From Owenia fusiformis (lineage: Eukaryota > Annelida > Polychaeta > Sabellida > Oweniidae), in NCBI GenBank assembly GCA_903813345.2, contig CAIIXF020000004.1, forward strand, positions 24,615,985-24,679,984: a stretch of 64,000 bases of DNA. Reading direction: 5' to 3'. Every line of letters starts with the position of its first letter. Position 1 is the first letter of the stretch. Under the pieces are notes generated by a model. That model made no database searches, was not told the DNA's origin, and saw nothing but the letters and a program-made list of their open reading frames with translations. Made by a program: the position numbers and the translations under genes. Below are positions 36,536-46,605 of the stretch, one piece after another.

Positions 36536-37790
36536 CTATTGTTGATAGACGAGTAGGAAAATCCTCCAAAGCCTTAAAATAAGGGAGTTTAAAATTTTAA
36601 TGACCCCCAGCAAAATCTTGGTACCATCGGAAAGCTCTGATATCATGCATCGCAAATTTGAGGTTTAACACAATTTTGACTCGGGCCGTTACCATAGAAA
36701 CGGACGCTATAAACAACTTCCACTTTTAACGAGTGTTAATACGATATAATATGTATACCCATATATCTTTTTTATTTTCTAGCAGATAATTATAATATGG
36801 GTATCAAATGAAAGCTCATGATGGCATGTTTACAATAAGGTATAGATTATGTTAATTAGCTCATTTACATAACAATTGTGACGTCATAATTGACAATTTT
36901 TAAAAGATTTTATCATAAAACTAAGCTTTGTACCTATATAAAGGTCCCGTTTTTTAAAATGACGATGTATTTTTTCCGTTTTTCATATTCATTTGAAAGA
37001 GTACGATACCAGCTTTAAAATGATGTTTAAAATATGCCATTTCGGTCTAATAATTTTTTTATTGAGCTCCAAAAGGGTAACATGCACAATCAAAAAATTG
37101 TTTTGAAACTGATCCTCTTTGAAAGAAATATCAAAAAGAAGGCTCAAGGTATGTTTTATCTTGATGTATCGCTTTCGTTTTTCGTCAGATAATTTAATGT
37201 TTGATATCAAATGAAAGGTAATGCTTTTTCCTTTTTGATGAAGTATAATCACGGACCTGAAGAAAGTCCGTGGTATAATTTATGCAAAATAGCTCATTAG
37301 CGTTTCAATTGTGACGTCATTACTGACATAATTGACACAAAAATGTCAGAGTAGTCAAATCTATGCCATTTATGTTAAAAGGTATAGAATTGTTATTTTC
37401 TATCGGATCTTAATGATAAAAGTACCAGCTGTATGCTTGTCATTCATTCCTTTCTAATATATATATCAAAAACATCTAGTACATAACTTTAAACATTGTG
37501 AATTGTGATTGAATAAGAGCCTTTTAGTCATTATTCGTGTATTTAGCTCTTTTATAATTAAATTCAAATATTGACCCTAAACCTGACAGGGAGTTAAATG
37601 TGTGTTTTTCCAATTTTGCAAGAAACAATATCACACCATTTTTCAATACCCATAAGACACATTTAGTACAAAAAACAAATTGATGAAGGGGGTGGGGGTC
37701 AGTAGTTATTTACGCATGTAGTAGGGAATATCACAAGGATGATATTCATATCATCCAAGAGGTATTACCCATATCACCCCGACAGGTGAA
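36536..37790. repeat. Left arm of a long inverted repeat (partner at 46.5-47.4 kb)
   Basis: Sequence from CGAGTAGGA at 36549 to about 37355 is an inverted, diverged copy of 47362 down to about 46610, with shared landmarks such as ACGGCCC, GTGACGTCA, TATATAGG and GTTTCAAAACAATT. After a roughly 330-base unmatched block the match resumes at 37690-37790 with 46605-46545 (GTTATTTA, then GGATGATAT). No coding content. Confidence 0.65.
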
Positions 37791-38428
37791 TAATTATATC
37801 ATCCTGATAGGTGAATAAAAACACTTTACTTTGGTCAAAAGCAATGTCTACCAAAAAACAAACAATGAGAAATAACATTGGAACAGAAATAAAAATAACA
37901 CTGGAAGTCATTTTGGGAGTCACTGTTCATTTGCCGTTACATACCTGATATTGCTTTGACCATATGGTATGATGCAAAAGAATACCATAAAAATGGTACT
38001 TTGTAATTAATCTCTTGGTATTTTGGAATGATATATCATATTTTTATCCACTCATTGAAATTGATTTGTGATAAGCATTCGTATATTGATATCATATTCA
38101 TTCATATTCATCCGATGGTTTATTTAAAAGAGGGTGACATTCCATCAAATATGGCCTTTAACTCAAGTTCCTATTCTGACTTTTGATGTAAGCGTTAGTT
38201 TTGTCTGAATTTTCATGTAGCTGCTCCAATGGATATAGGAATAATTTCTTGCAAAAATCATATATGGGGGGCCTCCTCCTAAAACTGATTATTAAAGTCA
38301 AGTAATAGAGAGGCAAGTCAGAAAATGCTTTCATGAATGACCCGATTATTACATTTCTTATCGTACCTAACAAGAGGTACGATATTGTAGTCAGCTTGAC
38401 GGGCGGCGGGCGGCGTCTCACTTTTCAG
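37791..38428. other. AT-rich non-coding stretch
   Basis: A short hairpin-like phrase GTACCTAACAAGAGGTAC and a GC-rich CGGGCGGCGGGCGGCG near 38365-38415 precede the 162-bp repeats. A nearby TAGGTACGATATTG (38888) repeats the phrase after them, so both may mark the ends of one element. Confidence 0.4.
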
Positions 38429-38785
38429 CTTGTCTACAGGTTTCCAGCCAAACCATTTGAGGGATTCATCTGAAATTTTCAGGGATGTTTCTACATATCA
38501 ACGTCAAGAACTGATTGGTTTTTGGGCATTCTGGGTAAATTTTAAGGTGGCCATTTTGGATTTTCCGTCCTAAAATCTTCACTTTCAAGACTTGTCTACA
38601 GGTTTCCAGCCAAACCATTTGAGGGATTCATCTGAAATTTTCCGGGATGTTTCTATATATCAACGTCAAGAACTGATTAGATTTTGGGCATTCTGGGTAA
38701 ATGTTAAGGCTGCCATTTTAGATTTTCCGTCCTAAAATCTTGTCTATCGAGGCTTGTCTACAGGTTTCCAGCCAAACCGTTCAAA
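38429..38785. repeat. 162-bp tandem repeat, just over two units
   Basis: Units start at CTTGTCTACAGGTTTCCAGC (38429, 38591 and a partial copy at 38753), spaced exactly 162 bases apart. They contain TCCGTCCTAAAATCTT near their ends. Confidence 0.9.
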
Positions 38786-39374
38786 TTTTGACATACGGTA
38801 TGTTACACAGTGATAAGTTCTAGAGCTGATTAACTTTTCTGCGGCCATCTTGCTTTCTTGGTCAACAAGACCACAATGCTGTGTTTTAGGTACGATATTG
38901 TTCACGTCTGTGCCTTGTTTTAAATATTGCACTAATATATGTTGATACAGAAAGTCTATTACTTGGAGTATAAATACTGCATTACTTGATTGCTTTTTAA
39001 CACCATCATATTCGATGTAATGGTCAAAAGACAGAAAGATACCGTTAAATTGAAAGAAACAAAGATTTGTCCATATTTTGTTATAGCCTTAAGTAATTCT
39101 ATTACAAAAGATTTGGTACAACTATAATTTTAAAAGTACAAGTAATTTCAAACTGTTGACTGGTTATTGTATTGTATTTTAACCAACAGTGAAGGGGATC
39201 AATACATCTTGGGTGTACGGTCGTAATTTACGTAATAAATCCCGAGAGACAGACCCAGAAACCCCTCCTTGAAGGAGCTCTGTTTTATTTTATGTGCACT
39301 CATACAAAGACAATGACATACAAGTACGGGCTCGTACACACTACAGCCTTTTGTACGCATTGTGGACCTTTATG

Positions 39375-39529
39375 TTTAATTTCAGTTGAAATAGATTTAA
39401 ATTATAGAGGTTGCCATCTGGTTCTGCAGTTCATGCAAAGGTCATGAACTTTTAATTATGTCTAGATCATCTAATCACTTCAGCTACTGCAGCCAAGCAC
39501 TAAACATGTACTATTTTTAGCTAATGCTC
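39375..39529 (+). repeat. Split direct repeat A1
   Basis: 155 bp from TTTAATTTCAGTTG to TTTTTAGCTAATGCTC. It appears identical to A2 at 43345-43499. It forms the left end of the retrotransposon. Confidence 0.9.
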
Positions 39530-39587
39530 TCTGTATTAATTAAGACAAAGTATAACAGAGAAAAATATAAAAATAATAGTAAAAACC

Positions 39588-40490
39588 ATGGAGGAGTTTC
39601 AAGCCAGTAACAAACTTACATCTGAAACTATGAGGACACTTGAAGCGAATGGATTTGACTCTATTGAGGCACTCGTTACACTGCAAGTGCCTCAAGATTT
39701 ACAGGCAATGAAACTAAAGCCTTTAGGGCAATTCCGCCTCCTAGAAAAGGGACTTAAAGCTCTTAAAGGAGACATAGATGGCCCTGGGATATCACCAGAC
39801 GGTGCCCCTCGGGGGGAGGAGTACCAAGCTACTCATAAGGAGAATGAGGCTGGTCTGTCAGCTGACCAAATGCTGAAACAACTTGGGATAAGTCCCCAGG
39901 CCAGTGGAGTGGAACCAAAAAGGAAAGGTGAGCACCTTAAAATTGTGGATTTTATCTCGAGTGCTCTGTCTATCAAGGAGGATTACTCAGAGGAAGTGAT
40001 GGCTATAGCGGGGAGCTCTAGCCTGATTCTCAAGTCCTCTGCTAAACGCCCCACCCTCACCAGTGTCACCATCCCACAATGGAACCAGGCAAGTTTGGCG
40101 ATATTGTTACATATGCAAGAGCATTCTCCCCAAGTAGATGTACATTCCTATCTCCAACACCATATAAAGATAATGGAATTTTGTGAAAAGTTTGATTGGA
40201 TAAGTATTTTAATATATGATGAGGAATACAGGAGGCGCCAGTATATACAAGGCTTCCAATGGGGTAGCGAAATAGCCCACCTCAGCACAACTCACCTGAG
40301 GCTAAAACCACCAAATATGAAATCAACTCAAGCAAGGAATAAACAGACTGCAAAACAGTCGGATATACAAATATGCAGGAATTTTAACAAAGGAGAATGC
40401 AAGTATGGAACTACTTGCAGGTACCGTCACGTTTGTCTAGAGGCAGGTTGTACTGAGTCTCATTCTGCCTTAACCCATCAAAAAAACTAA
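39588..40490 (+). CDS. Gag-like ORF1 with SAM-like N-terminus and CCCH zinc finger
   Basis: 300 codons from an ATG in good context (ACCATGG). Residues 1-62 (LTSETMRTLEANGFDSIEAL and onward) have the length and helical pattern of a SAM-like domain, which is inference. Near residues 263-281 a C-x7-C-x5-C-x3-H motif is seen (CRNFNKGECKYGTTCRYRH), a CCCH finger likely to bind element RNA. The middle has helices typical of a nucleocapsid-like assembly domain but no named match. The stop directly follows a frameshift heptamer, so part of the product should be a Gag-RT fusion. Confidence 0.8.
   Translation: MEEFQASNKLTSETMRTLEANGFDSIEALVTLQVPQDLQAMKLKPLGQFRLLEKGLKALKGDIDGPGISPDGAPRGEEYQATHKENEAGLSADQMLKQLGISPQASGVEPKRKGEHLKIVDFISSALSIKEDYSEEVMAIAGSSSLILKSSAKRPTLTSVTIPQWNQASLAILLHMQEHSPQVDVHSYLQHHIKIMEFCEKFDWISILIYDEEYRRRQYIQGFQWGSEIAHLSTTHLRLKPPNMKSTQARNKQTAKQSDIQICRNFNKGECKYGTTCRYRHVCLEAGCTESHSALTHQKN
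40481..40487 (+). promoter_or_regulatory. Canonical -1 ribosomal frameshift heptamer A_AAA_AAC
   Basis: In the ORF1 frame the codons are AAA (40482) and AAC (40485), preceded by A, then the TAA stop at 40488. A slip of -1 enters the ORF2 frame, which is open from 40457 and runs to 42178. This is one of the strongest known eukaryotic slippery heptamers. No convincing downstream pseudoknot was identified by eye. Confidence 0.75.
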
Positions 40491-42178
40491 CAGTCGCTGC
40501 AGTAGCACCTATAGCCCCTTCACCTCTAGGAAATTGTTTGGATAAATGGACTTATGAATTAGCTAATGACCCAGATAAGGACTTTCTTCTAAATGGAATT
40601 TCAAGTGGTTTTAAAATCATTGACTCAAATAGCAATCCTGTTCAAGTAGAGACTAATAACTATAGATCAGCACTTGATTTTCCGGCTCATTTTAAAGTGG
40701 AATCTCAGATTGTTAAGGAACTTCAAGAGCAAAGATATGAAAAAGTATCCCATAAACCAATAATAACTAGTGCACTGGGGGCAATACCAAAAAAGAACTC
40801 TGACAAGATTAGGCTGATTCATGATTGTTCTATGCCGCATGGAAATGGATTAAATGACTATGCTACAAAAAACAGTTTTAAGTATCAATCTCTATCGGAA
40901 GTTACTGCTTTAGTTAAGCATGGATACTTTTTATGTAAGGTGGACCTATCAGAAGCGTATAGATCAGTGCCGATATCTCCCAGTGATTATCTGTATACTG
41001 GCCTTAAGTGGAAATTTCGAGGTGACAATTCATATACATATATGATAGACAAGAGACTCATGTTTGGAGCACGGAAAGCTCCAGAAATATTCCACAGACT
41101 TACGCAATCTGTTAAGCGTATGATGATCAACAGAGGATTTCACAACATTGTTGTTTATCTCGACGATTTCTGCCTAGTTTACCCTACATATAAGGAGTGT
41201 CAAGAAGCAAGGGACACATTAATTGGATTGATCAGGTCCCTTGGTCTGAGCATAAACTGGTCAAAAGTGGAAGGACCTACACAGGTTTTAACTTTCTTAG
41301 GCATAAACATTGATACTATAAAAATGCAACTGACATTGCCAGAGGAAAATCTAAATAGCTTGAAAGCATTACTCATCGAATTTTCAAGCAAAAAACGCGC
41401 CGCTAGATCCCAGCTTGAATCATTGGCTGGTAAACTTCATTGGGCAACCCAGGTCGTAAAAGGGGGTAGGCATTTCCTCCAACGGATCCTGGATACCATA
41501 CGATCACTCAAACGCAGCAAACACAAATACATGCTAGGGACTCAATTCTATAAAGACATAGACTGGTGGATTAAGTACATAGACACATTCCATGGAAAAT
41601 CTTTAATAATGGACAACAATCCAGTTGTGACTGTCGAGCTGGATGCTTGCAATACTGGAGCAGGCTTATACTATGATGGAGATTGGGCATATATAAATTT
41701 CCATCGTGATACCCCTTCTCTTAAGGATTACCATATCAATTATAAGGAGATACTCTCTGCATACTTTTCTGTATTGAGATGGGGGCACACATGGTCAAAT
41801 AAGAAGGTTCAACTTGCAACCGATTCTTCTGTTGCAATGGCAGTGATCAACTATGGGAGGTCTCGACATCCTGTTATTATGGATATACTAAGACATATGT
41901 TCTGGATATCAGTGACTTACAACTTTGATCTAAGAGCACACCATGTCAAGGGACTAAATAATGTGATGGCAGATACAATCTCCAGACTTCATGAACCCCA
42001 TGCCCTCCTATCCTTGGAAGCCTTTTTATACCCTGGCCGCTTCCCTTATTCAGGAATGTCTGTTATGGACTTAATACCACACATGAGTTTTAATTCTCTG
42101 TTTTCCATTCTGCCGCAGGTCCGCAACTGGCTGAGCTGGAAGAAGAATTGGATAACACAATTGCTACGCTACGCATGA
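40487..42178 (+). CDS. Reverse transcriptase/RNase H ORF2
   Basis: About 563 codons from the slip site; there is no early ATG, so expression by -1 frameshift from ORF1 is likely. Counting from 40538, seen in order: RT motif KVDLSEAYRSVPISP near 133, the catalytic YLDDF near 207, FLGINID near 250, then an RNase H domain starting ELDACNTGAGLYYDG near 367, with NYKEILSAY, ATDSSVAM and the final HHVKGLNNVMADTISR near 468. These are hallmarks of the DIRS/Ngaro RT-RNase H order. The frame is complete with no stop. It converts element RNA into circular DNA for recombinase integration (family knowledge). The end overlaps ORF3. Confidence 0.88.
   Translation, partial: LTVAAVAPIAPSPLGNCLDKWTYELANDPDKDFLLNGISSGFKIIDSNSNPVQVETNNYRSALDFPAHFKVESQIVKELQEQRYEKVSHKPIITSALGAIPKKNSDKIRLIHDCSMPHGNGLNDYATKNSFKYQSLSEVTALVKHGYFLCKVDLSEAYRSVPISPSDYLYTGLKWKFRGDNSYTYMIDKRLMFGARKAPEIFHRLTQSVKRMMINRGFHNIVVYLDDFCLVYPTYKECQEARDTLIGLIRSLGLSINWSKVEGPTQVLTFLGINIDTIKMQLTLPEENLNSLKALLIEFSSKKRAARSQLESLAGKLHWATQVVKGGRHFLQRILDTIRSLKRSKHKYMLGTQFYKDIDWWIKYIDTFHGKSLIMDNNPVVTVELDACNTGAGLYYDGDWAYINFHRDTPSLKDYHINYKEILSAYFSVLRWGHTWSNKKVQLATDSSVAMAVINYGRSRHPVIMDILRHMFWISVTYNFDLRAHHVKGLNNVMADTISRLHEPHALLSLEAFLYPGRFPYSGMSVMDLIPHMSFNSLFSILPQVRNWLSWKKNWITQLLRYA
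42175..42178 (+). promoter_or_regulatory. ATGA stop-start overlap between RT and recombinase ORFs
   Basis: The recombinase ATG (42175-42177) overlaps the RT stop TGA (42176-42178) in the -1 frame. Such overlaps allow termination-reinitiation. Alternatives are a second -1 frameshift in the shared open stretch 42094-42178, or splicing to the acceptor-like TTCCATTCTGCCGCAG ending at 42118. Confidence 0.5.
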
Positions 42179-43101
42179 ATTGCTACACCCCCTCTACCAG
42201 ATCAACATATGCAGCCCAGCTCCAAAAATATCTTGTATTTTGTAACAATATGGGTTACAACCCAGTACCAGTTAATCAATTACACCTGGAACGCTATGTT
42301 GCTTCATTAGCTGGGGTCATAACTCCAGCATCAGTGAAACTGTATCTTAATGTTGTCAGGCTACTCCACTTGGAAAGTGGTTATGCAAACCCATTAAATA
42401 ACAATTATAGGCTGGACACCATCATTTTGGGTCTCACAAAGACCCTAGGCAGGAAACCAATTAGGAAATCTGCTATTACTCCAACTCATTTGCTGGACAT
42501 TAGGAAGCAACTAAATATGGATGATCCCCTTCATGTGGTTTTCTGGGGTGTCTGTTTAGTTGCTTTCTATGGCCTGTTTAGGAGATCTAATGTGTTACCT
42601 TCAGAGTTTGACAAGAGCAAATATTTGTGCAGGAGAGATGTAACATTTTTTCCCTGGGGGGTCTTACTTAATGTGAAATGGTCAAAGACTATTCAGTCTG
42701 GAGAGAGAATCTTGCAAGTGCCGCTTACTGAGATCAAAGGCCACCCCCTTTGCCCAGTATCTGCACTACTATCTGCCCTTGCTATTACTTTCCCCTCCAG
42801 CCCAGACTACCCCCTCTTTACGTTGCCCAGAGGTAAACCTTTTCCCCCCTCCCTGTTCTCATCTCTCCTGGGCACATGCTTAGCTAAGGCAGGTTATGAC
42901 CGTACTTGTTTTTCACCTCATTCCTTTAGGAGGGGAGGAGCATCTTGGGCTCTACAAAGAGGCCTTCCCCCTAATGTCATCCAGATTCTAGGTGACTGGA
43001 AGTCAGACGCATATAATGTTTATCTTGAATTACCTGTAGCTTCAAAAGTAGAGATGGCAAAATCTTTTTCAACTAACCTACCTTCTACTACTTCTACTTA
43101 A
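42175..43101 (+). CDS. Tyrosine recombinase ORF3
   Basis: 308 codons from the ATG at 42175. The N-terminal SAM-like core-binding half (STRSTYAAQLQKYLVFC) is followed by the catalytic half. Catalytic residues visible are Arg in GLFRRSNVL (about 135), Lys in KWSKTIQSGE, His-x-x-Arg in FSPHSFRRGG (about 249-252), Trp in GDWKSD, and the nucleophile Tyr in NVYLE (about 283). All are present, so the enzyme is probably active. It should insert the circular element DNA without target duplication. I prefer the ATG at 42175 over an upstream non-ATG start because the MNCYTPSTRSTY stretch is where family members begin. Confidence 0.9.
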   Translation: MNCYTPSTRSTYAAQLQKYLVFCNNMGYNPVPVNQLHLERYVASLAGVITPASVKLYLNVVRLLHLESGYANPLNNNYRLDTIILGLTKTLGRKPIRKSAITPTHLLDIRKQLNMDDPLHVVFWGVCLVAFYGLFRRSNVLPSEFDKSKYLCRRDVTFFPWGVLLNVKWSKTIQSGERILQVPLTEIKGHPLCPVSALLSALAITFPSSPDYPLFTLPRGKPFPPSLFSSLLGTCLAKAGYDRTCFSPHSFRRGGASWALQRGLPPNVIQILGDWKSDAYNVYLELPVASKVEMAKSFSTNLPSTTST

Positions 43102-43117
43102 CATCAAGTTTGGGTTC

Positions 43118-43344
43118 GGAGGTCATAATATTATATGCTATTATGTAACTACTTTAATGCAATGTACTGTTATGTATTTTCTATTGTATTATTACGTAAC
43201 ATCTATTAATTAACGCATTATAATATTATGTAACTTCTATTGTAGTTTATTGTTTTAGTTTAGTTAGGTACAATAAACTATTTGACCAACTACTTGTAGT
43301 TTTTTGCGTCTATTTTTCGTATTTGGCATTATTGGGAATTTAAG
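43118..43344 (+). repeat. Split direct repeat B1
   Basis: 227 bp from GGAGGTCATAATATTATATG to GGGAATTTAAG. It contains an AATAAA (around 43271) that could serve as poly(A) signal. Directly abuts A2. Confidence 0.9.
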
Positions 43345-43499
43345 TTTAATTTCAGTTGAAATAGATTTAAATTATAGAGGTTGCCATCTGGTTCTGCAGT
43401 TCATGCAAAGGTCATGAACTTTTAATTATGTCTAGATCATCTAATCACTTCAGCTACTGCAGCCAAGCACTAAACATGTACTATTTTTAGCTAATGCTC
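43345..43499 (+). repeat. Split direct repeat A2
   Basis: Second copy of A1, fused to the end of B1. The 41 bases after it (43500-43540, pyrimidine-rich CCTCCCACCCTCCCC) are unique to the element end. Confidence 0.9.
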
Positions 43500-43540
43500 C
43501 CTCCCACCCTCCCCTTAGTGAATTAGGGTGTACTGGACTG

Positions 43541-43767
43541 GGAGGTCATAATATTATATGCTATTATGTAACTACTTTAATGCAATGTACTGTTATGTAT
43601 TTTCTATTGTATTATTACGTAACATCTATTAATTAACGCATTATAATATTATGTAACTTCTATTGTAGTTTATTGTTTTAGTTTAGTTAGGTACAATAAA
43701 CTATTTGACCAACTACTTGTAGTTTTTTGCGTCTATTTTTCGTATTTGGCATTATTGGGAATTTAAG
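43541..43767 (+). repeat. Split direct repeat B2
   Basis: Second copy of B1, forming the right end of the retrotransposon. It is offset from B1 by 423 bases throughout. Confidence 0.9.
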
Positions 43768-45160
43768 CTATATTTTAGTATATTTTAAGAGTCAATGCCT
43801 TAGTCCAATGCAACCAAATAGGAGATAAATCGATTGTTCTAAGTGCGTCATTTTCACAAATGATAGATGCAGAGGCATTTCACGAATTAAAACACCTATA
43901 CTAATACTGCAATGCAATGAGAGTCTGGGAAGATGGGATATTATCAATAGAATAAAAGAGGTTTACCGATCCCACCGACCACTGACCGGTCGGTGTTTTC
44001 AACTGGTAGCCTCAAAACAGGGTTTGAAGATAACAACCCATGGTCAAATATTAATCACCATATCAACACTTTCATAAAATAAAATAGCATTCAACAAGGA
44101 GTAAAAAATCACTTTTACCTATTAATCTGTACCAGGGATACATGAACATGTTCGTTGAACAGCACTTGTTACTCATAAAACCCTTAATGCGTTTTGAAAT
44201 TAAATCATATTGCATTGTTTAATATTATATCTCATGCATTTCAATTACTGGGACGACAACGTACATTGGAGATGACAACGTGCATTTTTGATTTTTTAAA
44301 TTATACCAAATACATGAATATTTATTAAACCTTCAACCGTCTTAAATTGTGTAGTATAGAGAAACATATATTATCGACAGGTTATTTAAATAGTTAAAAC
44401 CTGTGTTATCTTATTTTTGTTTTTGTTTTGTGTGATTTATTGGTTTACAAACACATAGCGACATAAATGTGTAACCTTACTGGCAACCTTTGTCTAATTG
44501 GATATATTATTTTAATCATTTCAAGTTTTTTACTATCTCAACTGATAACAAAGAGTGCAAATATACTAGCAACGGTTTGATTCACTTTTTTCACCAAATG
44601 TTTCTATACTGAAAGATTATCATTCATCATAATTTTACTATTTTAATAATTGTTTATTGTTTTATTATTTTACTCCAACGACACATCTATCAAATTTTCT
44701 TACTTTTGATCATGATCAGCCAATCATCATTGTGGTCACCGTACCATACCTGAGGAAAGGGGGTTCAGCTTTCTTGAGTTGGCACTCTTTTATTATGAGA
44801 TAATTTAACTAACAGTCATTCTCCTGCAGCAAGAACAATGGTCCACAGCAGGAACAGGGTGTTCAAAAAAACGCAACCCAAAGAAATCGCTATATCTTGG
44901 AAAATACTTATTCAATTATACTCATTTTTTAGGACAGAAAGTAGAGACCGTGTATGTATAGCTAATAGTTGGTTAATTGTAAAACATGATGCATTGGACA
45001 CTTGCTCAAAAGACATTAGTATTAGAAACATACGAAAAACGCAGTCGGGGGTGATTGCAACAGCAAAAAAACTAAATAACTTCCTAACGATAGTGTTTTG
45101 GCTCTTCAAAGGCACAAATCATCTTCATTTAATGTATGGTAAATCTGTAGAGTGAAATCA
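43768..45160. other. AT-rich non-coding region right of the retrotransposon
   Basis: At 44857 a sequence CAGGGTGTTCAAAAAAACGC resembles a mariner terminal repeat, but I found no partner end. The open frame at 44838-45155 runs through it and is not a gene. GTCGGTGGG/CCCACCGACC pieces near 43975-44000 form a small hairpin. Confidence 0.4.
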
Positions 45161-45281
45161 AAATCACTCAAGGGACTTTACAGTTATGGTCGAAATGCTT
45201 TCAAAACGCAGCAAAATGCCCTGGTTCAGGCAGACTTAAGAAGGCATTTTGACCATGACTGTAAAGTCCCCGGAGTGATTT
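45161..45281. repeat. 121-bp hairpin
   Basis: Arms AAATCACTCAAGGGACTTTA (45161) and TAAAGTCCCCGGAGTGATTT (45262) pair, continuing inward through CAGTTATGGTCGAAATGC and GCATTTTGACCATGACTG. Probably a tiny foldback element. Confidence 0.85.
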
Positions 45282-45648
45282 TTATGAAGCTACACAAATT
45301 CACCACACATTGAACTAACAACAAGGGCTGTACATATACAGTCTCTTCTTTTTTTCCTGAAAAAATGAACACAATTGGATTAGATTAGATTGCAAACAGT
45401 ATAAGGTTCCAGTGGTGAGATGACTGCATAGAAAACCAATTATCTGAGAAAGTTATCTAAAAAACATGACCTTTAAAAGTGTTATCAATGTTAATTGGCA
45501 AAATCAACTTGAATTCTGGATTCCATACTGACTGGTTAGGGAAAATATGCTAGTTGAAATAACAACTCATGTATTTGTGTGCAAATTACACGTAAAATGA
45601 TAATAATCCATTCAATTTATTTTGTAAGTCATGTGTTGCGGTGAAACA

Positions 45649-46605
45649 TGTTATTTACTGGGAGGGATTGAATATGGGTTTCATTCCGAGGGACAATATG
45701 ATATTGACCAAGGGAGCGCAATATCTTATTTTCCGAGGAATAAAACAAATATTTAATCCCGACCAGAAATAACCTATTTATTCCATAATAAACATGTAAG
45801 GTTGAAAATAACCGGGAACCCAAAAATAGATTAATACGCTCCAATAGGATTTTTCCGGGGACAATACGATTTTTTGTGCTATACGCTCCAATACGATTTT
45901 TCCCGGGGACGATACGATTTTTATTCCTTCATATTTCCCTGGGAAAACAGTAGTATTATGGAATAAAATTCCGTATTAATAGAACTTTTCTTAGGGATTT
46001 ATTTTGTTTTTTTCGTTCTATTTTAAACTTGTTCATTAAAATCCATAGTCCAACCCTCCCATTAAATAACCTCTATTTATTCCAGTATCAGATTCCGTAG
46101 TGGATCTCGTATCAGTCCATATTCCCGTATCAGATCCAATTCCTGTGATATCACTTTTTTTCTGTGATATATCATTTTTGCATTTTTCGTTCTATTTTAA
46201 AATAAAAAAAATTATGGAATAAATAGGTTACTGATAGTCGTGATGGAATAAGAATTTTTCCTCAAGAAAATATGATGTTGGCCTCGGGAAATATCATATC
46301 GACTCTTGGGCCACTAATCCAATCCATTGTTGAGTATAGTACTCTCAAAGGGAAAGGAGGAGTGATAACAGTTATCAATTGGTTTATAAAAGGATTTCCA
46401 GTGTTAGTTCTAGTCATCATTTTTCATGTTTTAACAGGTATATACATGTTATGCATGTATTATGCATGTATTGTCAATATTTTCAAAATTGTTTATTGTT
46501 TTTACATCCATCAGGTGATTTTTGTGGTATATATTAGTCTTGACCTCGGATGAGATATCATCCTTGCGATATTCCCCATATCAAACCCCTCCTGTTAAAT
46601 AACTA
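45649..46605. mobile_element. About 957-bp TIR element with GTTATTTACTGGGAGGG end
   Basis: The left end GTTATTTACTGGGAGGGATT is inverted at the right as CCCCTCCTGTTAAATAAC. Inner palindromic pieces (AACCTATTTATTCCATAAT at 45771, TATGGAATAAATAGGTTA at 46213) support a foldback. Duplicated phrases AATACGCTCCAATA(C/G)GATTTTTCC lie at 45834 and 45884. A further left end of the family starts near 63633. The hydrophobic frame at 46272-46553 is not supported as a gene. Confidence 0.6.

Larger units (their letters stand above)
39375..43767 (+). mobile_element. Ngaro/PAT-type tyrosine-recombinase retrotransposon
   Basis: The 4393-bp element has the layout A1 (39375-39529), three ORFs, B1 (43118-43344) directly joined to A2 (43345-43499), a 41-bp spacer, then B2 (43541-43767). 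A1 equals A2 over 155 bp and B1 equals B2 over 227 bp, with almost no differences by eye. The B1A2 junction is what joining B2 to A1 in a circle would give. This split direct repeat is diagnostic of Ngaro/PAT-like YR retrotransposons, not DIRS1, which has inverted repeats. As expected for recombinase integration there is no obvious target duplication. All ORFs are uninterrupted, so the insertion looks young and possibly active. Confidence 0.9.

Noticed and set aside
44838-45155. 105-aa open frame as a mariner transposase start
   Set aside because: It runs across a mariner-like terminus (CAGGGTGTTC), but no helix-turn-helix or DDE motif is readable and no second end was found.
46272-46553. 93-aa hydrophobic open frame resembling a membrane protein
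   Set aside because: It lies inside a TIR element, has no homology cue, and AT-rich DNA often gives hydrophobic frames.
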